A DNA stretch of 64,000 nt from Rotaria sordida (GCA_905250125.1 CAJNOL010001094.1:17372-81371); one strand, 5' to 3'. Numbered from the stretch's first letter, positions 34,787-47,112 are shown. The notes: generated by a model not told the origin, from the letters alone. Numbers and translations are program-made.

Positions 34787-35485
34787 TTATGGTTTTTGTA
34801 CGCGAACTTCAACAGCCGATTCTCCAGTTAAATCTGTTCCAAGATTTGTTGGTAACTTAAACATTGGTAATTCAAAATATGCATTTTCACCTTTTATCAT
34901 GAAACTTGCAAATCCTATATACCAAAGAATTAATGATGTGACTATTCCAATAGCTCCTCCAGCACGTGATAAATTTTGATCCCATAGAAGAAAATAACTT
35001 GCTGTAAGTAAGATATAAGTTAATAGTAGAAAAAAGAAAAATACTACTAAAAGTACATTTGATCGAATACATGCAATTAACATCAATAATGTAAATATTG
35101 TCCATCCAAGATAATAAACACCTAATGCTTTATATGTTATACTTAGATCTGTTGCACCAGTAGTAGTACCAGCGAAAAATGAAGTTGCATAAAGTGTACT
35201 AAGTCCAAACCAATAACCAGAATAAGAACAAAACAAAAGTGCCTTAAAATTATTTCCTATACGTAATTCAAATAAACCAGCAAGAAATTGAATCAAACCA
35301 CCATAGAAAAGTGCAAGACCCATTCCAACAGCAGGTGTACTTGAGATAGGAACAGTTGCACCAGCCATATACATTGAATAAACAAATAATGTTAAGGCAA
35401 AAGCACAGTAACCAATTGGTGCTGCATTATAAGGTTTTTTCAGTCCATATTCATGTACGCGAACGTCACCAGCAGCGTGAGACAT
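34787..35485 (-). CDS. GPR1/FUN34/YaaH (AceTr) family acetate/succinate transporter-like
   Basis: An intronless ORF of 232 aa from ATG 35485. A short polar N-terminus leads to KKPYNAAPIGYCAFALT, which corresponds to the family signature NPxPLGLxxF with changed residues (second P to A, L to I, L to Y). FYGGLIQFLAGLFELRIGNN and ALLFCSYSGYWFGLS match the second conserved block of the family. About six membrane helices fill residues 23-195, the usual size and fold. The family, best known from fungi, bacteria and archaea (Ato/SatP), moves acetate or succinate with protons across the plasma membrane and is unusual in animals. Together with the lack of introns this suggests horizontal acquisition. 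Flanking genes do not indicate a pathway. Family call is firm; substrate is inferred. Confidence 0.85.
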   Translation of the reverse strand: MSHAAGDVRVHEYGLKKPYNAAPIGYCAFALTLFVYSMYMAGATVPISSTPAVGMGLALFYGGLIQFLAGLFELRIGNNFKALLFCSYSGYWFGLSTLYATSFFAGTTTGATDLSITYKALGVYYLGWTIFTLLMLIACIRSNVLLVVFFFFLLLTYILLTASYFLLWDQNLSRAGGAIGIVTSLILWYIGFASFMIKGENAYFELPMFKLPTNLGTDLTGESAVEVRVQKP

Positions 35486-36426
35486 TTTTCTAATTTAATT
35501 ATTTGAATATGCTATTCAATAGCAAAAAAGAAAAAGAATTAATTCAATTCGAATATTTTAGATATTTTAATAAAATAAAAGATCATTATTTTGAATTACA
35601 TAGTGGATTGACTCGAGAGTATAACAAATAAATTTCTTTCCTTTAGATATCTATCTATATTAGATTAATTTCTGTATTCTACGTAATATTGCTTTTTGAA
35701 ATAGATGTAGACTCGATTTTTATAGCTTTTTAATTTAAAAAATAATTGCATAAAGAGGACCGAGTAATGGTGCATGTATATAAGACTGGAGTGCAAGGTT
35801 TTAAATAGAAACTAGTGGTACTGATATATACCAATAAGAAAAACAATAAACAAAAGATTCTCAATATTTTAGAATTCAAAAAAATAATATTTTTAAATCT
35901 AATCAAATCGGTTATACTATGTTCATAAATAGAATCTAGAAAAGTCAAAGATTCACGCAGAATTTTTCTACATATATTTGAAAATGATACTGAAAAAAAA
36001 AACAATTTTCCCGATTTAAAATGAATACAATTTAAATTTAATATTCTACTTTACCGTTGGTTCTTGTATTCAAGTGTTTGTATGATGCGAATCGCAGGGT
36101 TACTTTATAACTTTTCTTCTCTTTTACCTAGAGAAATTGTTACGCCTTATATATCTTTCATATAATGTCTTCTAGTTGACATGTAAGTATCCTTAGTAAC
36201 TCTCTCTCTCTCTCTCTCTCTGTTATACATGATTAAAAAAAAAATTCGCACTCAATTGTTTTTCTTCGTATAGGGTGAAATAGTTCATTTTTCAAATGAA
36301 TGCATTGGTTGCTCCGTGCAACATAAATAACATTAAAATTTGTTTTAACAACAGCATAAGAATCATTAAAACACAATGTCAGTATTGTAAAGAATGGAGA
36401 CAATCAAAATGAGAGAATTTATGTTG
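35486..36426. other. Intergenic, with a short CT microsatellite
   Basis: 5' flank of the transporter gene. A (CT)n tract of about 11 units lies near 36,201-36,222. No gene. Confidence 0.5.
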
Positions 36427-36636
36427 CATAGATACTGGCATTGTCCAATTACATTTTTAACATTATTTAATAGTAACAATATGGCGTAACCATGGAATGT
36501 ATACATTAATTTACTAGTTTGAAACAGTATAAATGTATGCTATATGAAGAACAGAAAAAATAAATACTCCATAGTTACATCATATTGTCACTATTGAATA
36601 GTGCTAAAAATATATTTGCACAATGCCACATATCTA
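36427..36636. mobile_element. MITE-like inverted repeat, about 210 bp
   Basis: The left arm has ATAGATACTGGCATTGTCCA, TAGTAACAATATGGCGTAAC and CCATGGAATGTA. The right arm carries the reverse order: ACTCCATAGTTACATCATATTG, TCACTATTGAATAG and GCACAATGCCACATATCTAT. Arms are about 85 nt and imperfect. Confidence 0.65.
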
Positions 36637-39575
36637 TACAAAAAAAAAGTTAGTTTATACAGAATTTATTTTTGCAGTTTTTAGTTCTGTTATTTTAATA
36701 GTTTATGCGTTTCAATATGAATATTATCTTTTACAAATTCTTGATGTTGTTAAAAAAAAATTTTATAGTTACCCTTAAGTTGCTTATACACTTCTTGTGT
36801 GATTACAAAAGTTTGTACTCAATAAACTTTGAAACTCTATTACGTATTGTCAATTTCTATAAAAAGACGAAGTTACAACATCGCTCTTTTAACCTTGTAT
36901 GAAATATGAAAAATAGCCAAATAAATTAATTTGCAAAACTTTTATTAGATAGAATGGAAGTCAATTGTTTTACTTTGAAAAAAGTTAAAATATTTAAAAT
37001 TCATTAGATCGAAAAATAATTTGTTCATCTTATCATGTTATTTTATCGACAAAAAAAAAATTGAGTCAAAGCAAATCAGAAATAAAAGTTTTTTTTTTTT
37101 TTCATTTAGATTATTGATATTGTCTATTGAATGTAGCGTATGAAGATTTGCATTTTCGATGATTTTGTAATAGTAGAAAACATCAAATGAACTTAGTATA
37201 GCTGCATGAATAGTTTTGAAGGTGCCGTATCTACTAGAAATGCTTGATTTTTTTTTGTCAATTATCTGTCGTAAACAATGATTACTCGATATTTTAACGT
37301 GTACTCAACGTCATTGTCACATAATTGCTTCCCTGATGAATATAGAAGTTCTGTTTATGAATTATTTTAAAGTATAAGTTTATTGATGTTGATTAACAAA
37401 AAAAAGTGAATAAGTAAATGTATAACCTATTGAATTAGTACTTCGACCTCATAAAAAAAAATACTTTTATAATAATTTGCTATAACAAAAGAAAACTTAT
37501 TAAGATGTTGTTTAATACGATAAAGAATTTCTACTCGTAGTAGATAAATATCATCTGTATGAATAACCATTTGAATATTATGTTTATACTTTTTTAAAGA
37601 ATCGATTCAATTCCAGTCTACAAGACATATTCAAGATCTCTTCTTCATTGTTACATTATAAATGATGAAAAACAACACTTAACTGAAGGACTATCGTGAA
37701 GAAAAAAAAAAGTAGAGAGTTGAATGACAACAGCTTTTATCCAAACATGTTGACAAAACAATTTTTGTTTCATATTCCAAATAGGAGGGATGTTGTTTTT
37801 CTATTGATTTAAAATACATGTAAATTATTCTATTTCTTTCTCATATTTCATTCTAGTCAGACGAACAAAAAAAAGATGCTGTAAAATTTTAACCAAAATA
37901 AAATCGTAACAAGTACACATTTTCATGTATTCATAATGCGTTAAAATTTTCAAATCAATATATATCCGTTCGAAAACTTAATGTGTTATGAACGCGTTTT
38001 TTTTTCTTGTTCATCTGTCTGAGATGAAATAGAACATTTAATTAATAATTTTGTTAAATTATAAATTAAGTACAAATAATTTATATTTAAAATAAATTTA
38101 AATTATTGATAATTTAATTTACTTATAAATGAAATTGAAAGTAAATATAAACTGACACTCCTACCAAATAGTCTATTTTCAAGTTATCCTTAAATATATC
38201 CAGCGCCATCTTTTCTCTATCAGTCATCTTGCTGACTTCCGAAAATCATTGTGGTCGTGAGAATTTTTAGCTCAAGTCTAAACAAAAAAAGTTTCATGAC
38301 GCCTCTTCTTCATACGAAAATTTTCTTATTTTAAAAAGCCTATACTTCTGCACTGGCATAGAATTGAAAACTTTCTACTAAAAAATTTACCATTAGATAA
38401 AGATAAACCTTAATTTTAGTGACGAAAGCAAAAAAGTATATCTTTTGTTTTAACTTCTGTCACTTCAAACAGCTACACTTCCTTGTATTTCTTTAGAAGC
38501 TAAACATAAGTTTCTAACAAAATAAAAGCATGTCACATTGTATGAGTTTATTTGACCACCAAATAATAGGAGACAGAAAGATTTCTCAGGCCTAAGTATG
38601 AAAGATATTTCCTCGTCGCTTTTTTCTTTATGGATTTGTTAAAAGATATCGCACAGTAGAATATTCTTCATTTCCTTGAAATCTACATTTTCTGGCAAAA
38701 AAATAATCGTATGAGAACTGTCAATTGAGTATCTGAAGCAGACGAATGCGCTGCCAGATGCAGCTATTTTTAGAAAAAAAAAAAATAAAACTCGCGCTCC
38801 AAAATGTATAATGTAATAAATAAGGATTACTTTATAAAGTAGCACAAAAAGAATAAATCCTTTTATTTGATAGTCAGTCGCCAAAATTGACTGTGCCAGA
38901 ATTCGAAACGCACTGCCGTGTCAAGTCCAGATAAGCTCAGATTTCAAAAAAATCGATTCATGCTCAGCTGAAAAACAGATCGATCTATCTCTTAAAGAAA
39001 AAGAATTTAATCTGCTAATCTCAACTCTTGATTTTCAGCAATCAACCAAGTAGAAAAATTAAATAACAATAGAATAATAAATACGCGTGCTTTGTATAAA
39101 ACTTAAATAAAGATAAATACAGAATTAATTTCGTCAACGCGTTTTATGTTATTTATTAAAATATTTAAACACTCATCAGAGTTCTCCATGTAACCATTTT
39201 TAGATTTTCAACGCGTCTCTGAACTTCTAAAACTTATGCAACGTGACGTATTTAACAATTAAAACACGTGTAAACTCGTCTATGTTAGACACGGACTACA
39301 ACGTATTTTCGGATTTTGCTACGTTTGGATGGAGTTATGAGATGAATGCGTAAGAGAGTGGTACTTTTTTCATTGACAGCTTGACACAAGATTTGAATAC
39401 ACGATCAGTCGATTACAAATCGAACACAGCTAGCTTTGAACTATAAGACAGATCGAACTTGTTCCTATGTTCATTAATCGCATTATTAGTTTATATAACA
39501 TTACTTGTTACAACTTGGCGAATAGAACTGTTAATTTATTTTATTTTCACTTCGAGAAATGAATATAAATACATG
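36637..39575. other. AT-rich gene desert
   Basis: About 2.9 kb with no supported gene. The stretch at 38,045-38,180 resembles 59,405-59,560 (AAATTTAAATTATTGATAATTTAATTT and ATAAACTGACACTCC-like), suggesting an old dispersed repeat. Confidence 0.4.
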
Positions 39576-40455
39576 GGGCACTACAAAAGTTTTTTCGCCC
39601 AGCTCTCTTAAAAGACTTAGCCAAGAACTAACTATACCGCTGTAATGCCTAGACATATTTAGGGTTATGTGCAAAATTTCAGACTTCGAAGTCTTGTGCT
39701 TTGTTGTAGTTTATCATTTCTTTTTGTATCAATGGCGTAGATTACACAGTTGCAATTTGTTTATCAGTTTTCCATCTTTTCATAGTTGTATTATATAAAC
39801 ACATTAGATTACAAGATGCAGCGTGTGAAGCTCTACAATTTACACAAGAGCACTTCTTTTTATAGTTGCACATTTCGCTTTCAAGATGGACAACATTTTT
39901 ATTTACCACATTTCGGGCATGCAACAATTATATTTTTTTTCTTTCATCTTTTTACCACCTAATATCTTTTTGTAAATAAAAACAAAATATGTGGCAAGAC
40001 GCAGCATGAAAAGCTGTACAATCTACATAGCCGATAAAAACATCAAACAAGAAAAAAAGAAATTTCTAGTTCGTCTTATTTTTTCGCAATGTCGAAATTT
40101 GATCGCTGAAAACTTTGTCCATTTTGAAAGCAAAACATGCAACTATCAAAAAAGTGATCCTATGCAAATTGTAGAGCTTCACACGCTGTATCATGTGATG
40201 TGTTTTGTTTTACTAATACAACTTATTAAAGGATTAAAAATTGATACATAAAACCTGATCATTAAACCCATTATGTGTTATATTGGAAATCACGTATACC
40301 TAGTACAAAGAAAACGATAGACTACAACAAAGCACAAGACTTAGAAGTCTGAAATTTTGCACATAATCCTAAATATGTCTGGACATTATAGCGGTATAGT
40401 TAGTTCTCGGCCAAGTCTTTTAAGAGAGCTGGGCGAAAAAACTTTCGTAGTGCCC
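39576..40455. mobile_element. Foldback element, about 880 bp, ends GGGCACTACRAAAG
   Basis: Terminal arms of at least 150 nt are inverted: GGGCACTACAAAAGTTTTTT and CCCAGCTCTCTTAAAAGACTT on the left match GAAAAAACTTTCGTAGTGCCC and AAGTCTTTTAAGAGAGCTGGG on the right. The interior is also mirrored, since a minus-strand frame with NVVHLESEMCNYKK (39,742-39,927) and a plus-strand frame with NFVHFESKTCNYQK (39,991-40,251) are inverted copies of the same former sequence. No intact protein remains. Confidence 0.85.
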
Positions 40456-41294
40456 TATATAATAATATGTTTATCGAGAAAAAAAATCAGGATAAATGTA
40501 TTATTGGTATTTATAAAAAAAATTAATATTACAAAAAAAAATATTCTCGCTCTGTAATAAATAAATTATATACATATGTAGTATGAAAGCATCAATTAGC
40601 TTTTTTCTGACTACTAGCACCTTAATCATAGCCAATGTTCTTAAAAATTGAGGGTGCTACAAGAAAAATATATGCAAAAAATTTTGTCTATGTACTTTTT
40701 TGTGTAATATAACATCAAAATTTTTTAAGATATCTGGAAAAAATAAAATAATAGGTTTTCATTTAAAAAGACTTCTTTGTTATTTAATTTTCTTCATTTA
40801 TTAACAAATAAAATGTATTTTTTACTTGTATTTATCTTTATTGCATCAATATAGAAATTTTATTTTCATGTATTCTTTATTATATATAATAATAAAGATA
40901 AACTAACAAGTCTATTTGAAAAAGTGCTTGCAAAATTCAGATAATATGAAATGATTGAAAACAAAAATAACATATTGATAGAATTTATTCACTTGCTTAG
41001 GTAAGAGATGATGAGATTTATAACAAAAGATTTAAGATCATAATTTATGATGTGCACATCCTACAACTTTTTAGAAGTAATGTAAAACGAAGCGTACAAT
41101 TTTTGTTGACAGTTTAATATTTTCAATTAGAGATATGTAAATAATAGTCAATTATGATAGGATTAATCATTTAATATAATGAATCTATTAAATCAAATTC
41201 AATTTGGTTAAATTGTAATAATAGAGATGCAATTTTAATACTAGAATCCGATTCGATTCAGACGAGAATCAGAAAGCGGATAATTAATCTGTTT
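40456..41294. other. Intergenic, AT-rich
   Basis: No gene or clear repeat. Confidence 0.35.
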
Positions 41295-41530
41295 TCAGCA
41301 TGGACGAGTTTACATGCGTTTTGATTTTTAAGCGAGTTTATATACCTGAAAATGTTGCATTTTAGACGCATTCGAACACGTCTATTCATATAAATCAGTT
41401 GTGATGCTATTAGAATTGGAACGACGAAAGATGCTTCTATTTACTTCAAACACGTCCAGACTCCTGAAAATGTTGCATTTTGGATGCTTTCAAATGTATC
41501 AAGTTGAATAGCTTATAGATGATCAGGAAC
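41295..41530 (+). repeat. Dispersed repeat with tandem CCTGAAAATGTTGCATTT units
   Basis: Contains TTCAGCATGGACGAGTTT and two units of CCTGAAAATGTTGCATTTTR. A related copy lies at 54,768-54,900 (TTCAGCATAGACGAGTTTTC, CCTAAAAATGTTTTATTGTAG, ACCAAGTTATAT). Confidence 0.55.
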
Positions 41531-42770
41531 GTTTTAGGAGTTAAAGCATGAATACATAGACAGTAAAAAAATATCATCGAGCTATTCTAATTACAATAAA
41601 AATAAATTTGATGAAATAGTCGAATGAAAATTGGTTTGTTTTATAAATATGAATATTTATGATGGTGGGTGAAAGGACGAAAGATGAAATTTGTCTACAT
41701 TTGTTTGTTTATTATTCTTGTATGAATAATTTATACTCTTGTATGATATTCAAATTCTTAAGAACCATGAAAAAAATTAATGAATACTTCTTTGTAAATC
41801 TAAATATTTTATTTTTTGAATTAAGTTTTTCTTTTTTATCAAGTTTTTTTGTCTAAAGATCATCATTAGTTTATGAAACACTTGGAAAATGGTTCAAGGA
41901 ACTGAAATAAACACTGAAATCAGTAGTTCAATGGTAAAATTTTTATAATGATACTTCACATGTCGTTATATCTATTCGTGCAGGCAATTTTAAGTTTATA
42001 AATCTAACTAAATTACCTGAATATGAAGATTTCAAACCATCAGAATGTAAAAGAAACATTTCAAATTTGTCTATTCGTCAAAACTCATTTATACTTTTCA
42101 CATTTCATTTTTTTTTTACAACAATAATATCAACCTATTTTTAAAAAGTAAAAATTATGGGCCTAAAACTAATAGTTTGCAAATGTCAATGTCAAGAGAA
42201 CTGTCTAATTTTTAATTTTTTTTGTATGTTTTTTAACTTCGTCTTGTAACTCGTATAATACGAGATATGACAAAATTTTTGTCTTGTATGTAACTCTGTT
42301 CAAAAACATTGATAAAAGTCATTTTTATCAAATCAATATTACCAATTTAATCTCTTATATGCCCTTTGGTTTAAATTCTTATAGTTATTTTGAAGAAATT
42401 TTTGTCTGAAGAATTAATAGTTAATCAATTTATATTTAAAACAAATATTAAATGTAAAAATAAATTGAAAATTATTTAAATTCAAAAGAAATTAAAGTTT
42501 TCAATATTATAATTTAATTTAATGTTAAATTTAATTACTATATTTTAAATTTATAATTAAATAAAATTCTTTTTAATTTTAATTCAATCTTCAATTTAAA
42601 TCATCAAAATTTTATATTTAAAAAAAAAACTCAAATAAAATTATGATATGAAAATATATAAAATAGTTTTTTATTTAACTTATTCTTAATTTACTTTATT
42701 CATCTAATGTATTTTAAAATAAATAGTAAATTAGCATTTTTCATCAAGAGACAGTCATTGCGCTTCACCG
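41531..42770. other. Intergenic, extremely AT-rich
   Basis: Includes about 250 nt (42,400-42,640) almost purely A/T. No gene supported. Confidence 0.4.
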
Positions 42771-42841
42771 ATGTGGGTTGTGGAGTGTGGAAAATTATGA
42801 AAAAAATATTCACATCCATACCCACAACCGCACTCTCACAT
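42771..42841. repeat. G-then-C telomere-like hairpin, copy 8
   Basis: GATGTGGGTTGTGGAGTGTG is followed by the AT loop AAAATTATGAAAAAAATATT and CACATCCATACCCACAACC, then GCACTCTCACA. Confidence 0.8.
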
Positions 42842-43804
42842 AAGTGGTTGCGGTAATATTTCTTGCATATATGCGTGAGGTAAACAACTAAATTCATGGC
42901 AATGTGATGATACAATTTTTCGACTACATAAGCAAAACAAGACTATCAACCGACAATAGTCAGTATCAATTTCAGTTATTTTTCTCGTATATAAGTGTAG
43001 AGAAGAAAAATGCAATATAATCTACAGATCATCTCAATGGTATTCTTTCTATTCTTATCTTTCATGAAAAGATTGGATGACTCATGTAGATGCATGATCA
43101 GTGTCATTGTTTGTAAATGTTTTTCTTTTTCGTTTCTCAAGTAAGGTTGTTCTTCTCCTTTATAGTTTGGCACAAGCTTTGAATACGAATCATGCGGTTT
43201 GTTTTTATTTTTATCTGTGTACAACTTACACAAACATTGAATGAAAGTTGTGAATTGTGTCAAACAAGAGAGAATGTTCCTTTTTATAAATGAGATGTAA
43301 GAGTGTGACGAAGTCCATTGTCTCGCTCTTTTCATGGAATTGAAAGTTCCTGCCAAGTGAGAGAGCACATGTGTAGAATCTCATCTTATCTCCATCTCTC
43401 TCGTCATTATCTGACTGATTGAAAGGCCTTGAGAATAATAAAATGATTCGTATGCCTTGTTATGAGTGTAAGTTTTTGCTTGGAGATTAGCAAGGAGATC
43501 ATATCGATTCTCTTCTACAAGAAGAGAATGTATACGATGTCGACAGACGATTCTCTTACATAAACTTCATTTTTTGTTTTCAAACATTGATAGACAATGT
43601 CTTTATTGTGAAATATAAGATTATTTTTATGATAATATGTTTAATCACAAACTGACCTACATTTGCGAAGAGAACAAAGCTTGGACGTATCAGCTCAATA
43701 TTTTTTGAAATGAACCTTTGTCCTTCTTATTTCAATCATCGTTTCGATAGCTAAACAAATTTTCTCAGTCTGTTTTAAATACTAAACGAAATTATTTAGC
43801 AATC
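42842..43804. other. Intergenic, no supported gene
   Basis: A 130-codon minus ORF (42,976-43,368) is open but has no recognisable domain. The region is otherwise plain. Confidence 0.35.
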
Positions 43805-44402
43805 ATGTCGTACTTTATCAAAAGACAAAAAGATCAAGTTGTCATCATATTTTACTTGACATTAGCTCACAGTAAGTGATGTCATCAATATAACTCAAAA
43901 AAAAAATTTATTCAGATATTTTTAAGCAACAATCATAATGACAAATCAAATTAGTCGAAATATCCGATGCTACATGTGTAGTGAAGGGCAGGAATGTGAT
44001 ACTTCCTTCTCACCAAGTTCGTACAACAATGAGCAATATCTTTCTCATCTTGGCGATGAACTCTTGTATTCCTATTCAGCGAGTGTTTGTGATCAACAAG
44101 ACGATAACATCTTTTTATTGAACTTTTCATTATACTATATTATTCAGATAATGGTAAGTCCGGAAGGCATAACAACTCGAGATTTAGTACCGTCGAATAC
44201 ATGTCGAACTTCGACTTATCAATTTTGTTGTAAAGACAATTTGTGCAATAATTTACCTTCACCTCCATTGTCTGCATTTACATCTTTGACATGTAGTGTT
44301 GGCCATTGCTCGTTGTGGTCTGATGAGAAGTGTGACGGTAACTTTTATGATGCTTATTGTAGCAGCCCTGCTGAATCTTGTGTGGTGAATTTGTATATAT
44401 AA
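43805..44402 (+). CDS. Ly6/uPAR-like (three-finger) secreted protein, possibly incomplete
   Basis: Exon 1 (43805-43871) encodes a signal-peptide-like start (DQVVIIFYLTLA). A 55-nt GT..AG intron leads to exon 2 at 43927 in phase. Exon 2 begins the domain at IRCYMCSEGQEC and ends it at TCRTSTYQFCCKDNLCNN, the CC-x(4)-CN signature of the Ly6/uPAR fold, usually held by four or five disulfides on secreted or GPI-anchored proteins. A further Cys-rich piece follows (SLTCSVGHCSLWSDEKC), suggesting a second domain. The frame stops at 44,402, but the last codons contain a donor-like GTGAAT with an AG near 44,421, so the gene may continue. A 63-nt in-frame stretch inside exon 2 could be an intron. No partner can be named. 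Confidence 0.55.
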
Positions 44403-45278
44403 TTATCAAAAACTCAGCTATCGAAATTGACCGTCAGATATACTATTCTGAAAGCAAAGCGTCTTTATTCTTGGTTTAAAAACATGAACCACTCAGGTCT
44501 TACAGGCAAGATCTATTTAAACGATCAAGGATCCTCATTCATTTCTTTTCATTTTGTGACAACTGTTTCTACAAAGAGAGGTTTTACGTTGTCAGAATGT
44601 GAGTATGAAAAAAATAGTGTACAAATATCGATCGTAAATGATGACATTTTCTTATACTTGTCAACAATCAAATATGAAAAATATTTATAGAGACTTGAAG
44701 AAATGGATGCAAGCAGTTGGATAAAATCTTGTTGAAGTTTCTGATGAAAAGTTTTGCGTCTTTTTCACTTTCTTCAAAAACTTATCCATTCGGTAAATAT
44801 AATACAGGAAGGATCTTACTGTTGGTTATTGACACTAAAAATCGAATCGATCCACCTTGATTCGGTTCGAATTAGTTTCTTGAAACTGTAGTTCATTCGA
44901 TTTCAGGTTCTGTCGCAAAATAAATTTAGTGCATCAGCAAATACAGATAAAAAGAAGCATACAAATGTTTCCATGAATCGAAATTAGCTTTTTTACTTTT
45001 CACTCTAAAACCAAAATGATAAAATCGATAAATTCTAACTTATAACGCACTATCTGTGTTTTGAGTTCATGAAATTATTTTTTTTTCAAATTTTTAGATA
45101 TTCATTTCGTCGTAATATGCAATGTCCATAATTGTTTATATATTATACACAAGGACAAATAGTTAGAAATTCATTACTTCTTTGACAACTAACGAGAGTA
45201 GAAAGTGATATTCGAGATCACTTGGATATACTTGTTCTGAAACTTAAACTTTTGCTCGTATAATGAATTGCATTATAG

Positions 45279-45942
45279 TTGACAATGGTAAAGCCACGCG
45301 ACCGCATGTGCAAGTCGTATCGAAAGGCCTGTTCTCCCGACAATGTTCCAAGTACAATAGGATCAATTGAGTCACGGATCATCCGTACATACTTTTGTTG
45401 TAATTCTCCCAAGTGCAATCAACATTCACTGCCTGAAGGTGTGGCTATCAGATGTTACGTATGCGACTCACTTGATGGGATGCAGCATTTTGGATACAGC
45501 GAGTCCATATATTAACAATTCTGGATCGTCCAATCGTTCTGAAGCATGTGCTGTAAGTGGTTCAGGAGAAAAAAAATTATGTTCTCATATAAAAGATAAT
45601 TTTTCTAAGACGATCGTCGGTCTGGCGGGCAAGGATGCGCACACCAATATAGACTATCCAGCCTTTACTATACGAACATACATTGCAGATTGTCACAGTC
45701 AACCGCTGGGCGTTGTTTCGTATGGCGGTGCTACTTTCCAGGGTCGTCTCAATTGTTGTTCGACCAATTATTGCAACGCAGAACGTAAGTTAATAGTTAT
45801 ATGGAGCTTAAGATTCTCGATTATTAAATTCGAGTACATGGTTTGTGTAAGTCTGATTTTTCTAGGAATGCATAGAGTAATGATGGCTTTTTGTTTTTCA
45901 GTATCTATAGAGAACGTTTGTGCATACTTGAAATTCTTTTAA
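45279..45942 (+). pseudogene. Tandem Ly6/uPAR-like domains, frameshifted
   Basis: One frame carries the end of a first domain (TYFCCNSPKCN) and the start of a second (AIRCYVCDSLDG), then stops at 45,515. Another frame picks up the second domain as LDTASPYINNSGSSNRSEAC and ends it with RLNCCSTNYCNAE. The shift lies at about 45,481-45,495 and needs one or two bases. A donor at 45,785 and an acceptor at 45,901 join a short last exon ending FF-stop at 45,942. No start or signal peptide for this copy was found; it could be the 3' part of the gene at 43,805. Either a decayed copy or a sequence error in a live gene. Confidence 0.5.
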
Positions 45943-46194
45943 GTTAGACTCAGAGTCGAATAATAATATCCATCTGCACCCACGTGTATAGGAGAAAACT
46001 TTTAGGTTCAGGGATTTTGTAGGAGCCCCCTCTTAGTTTCAGATAGTGTACATCGAAGCAGCAGAGCTGATTGAACAGTTTTTTTAAATTTTCTTTCAAT
46101 ATTACGCATAGTTCTTTTTTTCATTCAGTTGCATTGTTCTGATCTGTCATAGCATCACTCAATTGATATCACTTAATTAATTTTCCAAGAGCTG
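45943..46194. other. Intergenic, nothing seen
   Basis: Plain AT-rich spacer before the foldback element. Confidence 0.35.
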
Positions 46195-47112
46195 ATATAT
46201 CGGATGTCTCAAAAGTCATAATCACTTAAGAAATGCGTATAATTCTCTTATTAATAAAGCTTCATCTAATAACTGTTTTTTTATTTGGTAGATAAGAGTA
46301 TTAAATTTTATTTTTCATAAATACAAGGTTCATAAATACTGTTCAAACATATTACCTTTAACTTCCATACAAAAATTTAGACATTTTACAATTTTTGAAA
46401 AAAACTCACGTAAAGTTTCTTTGTTTTCTATTTCAATATTCAAGTCTTTAAATTATCTAAATCTTGTACTGCTATTCTTTAGACATTTGGTTTTTTTTGT
46501 TTTAAAATGTCCCCATAGAAAGAAGTTCAATGATGTTGATATGCATGCTTTATGTGAAGATATTTTTAAACGTTTATCAAATTTTTGTTAGTTTCAACTA
46601 GTTTGAGTGAAAAGATGACTTCTTTGAAAGAACCAATGACAATAAATATCACCTATCGGAAAAATGGAGTCAACCATATCTTTTTCGCACATGATCTCTT
46701 CCCGGCTAAACAAAATGTTCGATGGTAGGTAGATTGGAAGAAGTGAATTAATATCATGGGCTTCTCGATCACTAGATTTAACATCATTGAACTTCTTTCT
46801 ATGGGAACATTTTAAAACAAATGCCTACAGAACACTAGTACAAGATTTAGATGATCTAAAGACTTGAATATCGAAATAGCAAACAAAGAAATTTTACGTG
46901 AGTTTTTTTCAGAAATTATGAAATGTCTAAATTTTTGTATGGAAGTTAAATGTAATATATTTGAACAGTATTTATGAACCTTGTATTTATGAAAAGAAAA
47001 ACTTAATACTCTTATCTACCAAGTAAAAAAAAATTATTAGATGAAGCTTTATTAATAAGAGAGTTATACGCATTTCTTTAGTGATCATGACTTTTGCGAC
47101 ACCCGGTATATT
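46195..47112. mobile_element. Foldback relic of a mariner/IS630-type element
   Basis: Left (46,195-46,545) and right (46,775-47,112) arms are inverted over about 340 nt. The ends read CGGATGTCTCAAAAGTCAT and ATGACTTTTGCGACACCCGG. Just before and into the right arm, the plus strand reads as SLDLTSLNFFLWEHFKTN, the C-terminal block of a mariner-like transposase (family form SPDLxPxDFFLWxxLK). The rest of the enzyme is missing, so the element is non-autonomous. Confidence 0.7.

Noticed and set aside
39742-40251. Two Cys-containing ORFs as genes
   Set aside because: They are inverted copies within the arms of one foldback element, so they are relics of the element.
42976-43368. 130-codon minus-strand ORF
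   Set aside because: Long for AT-rich DNA, but no motif, splice support or signal peptide was seen; kept out for lack of evidence.
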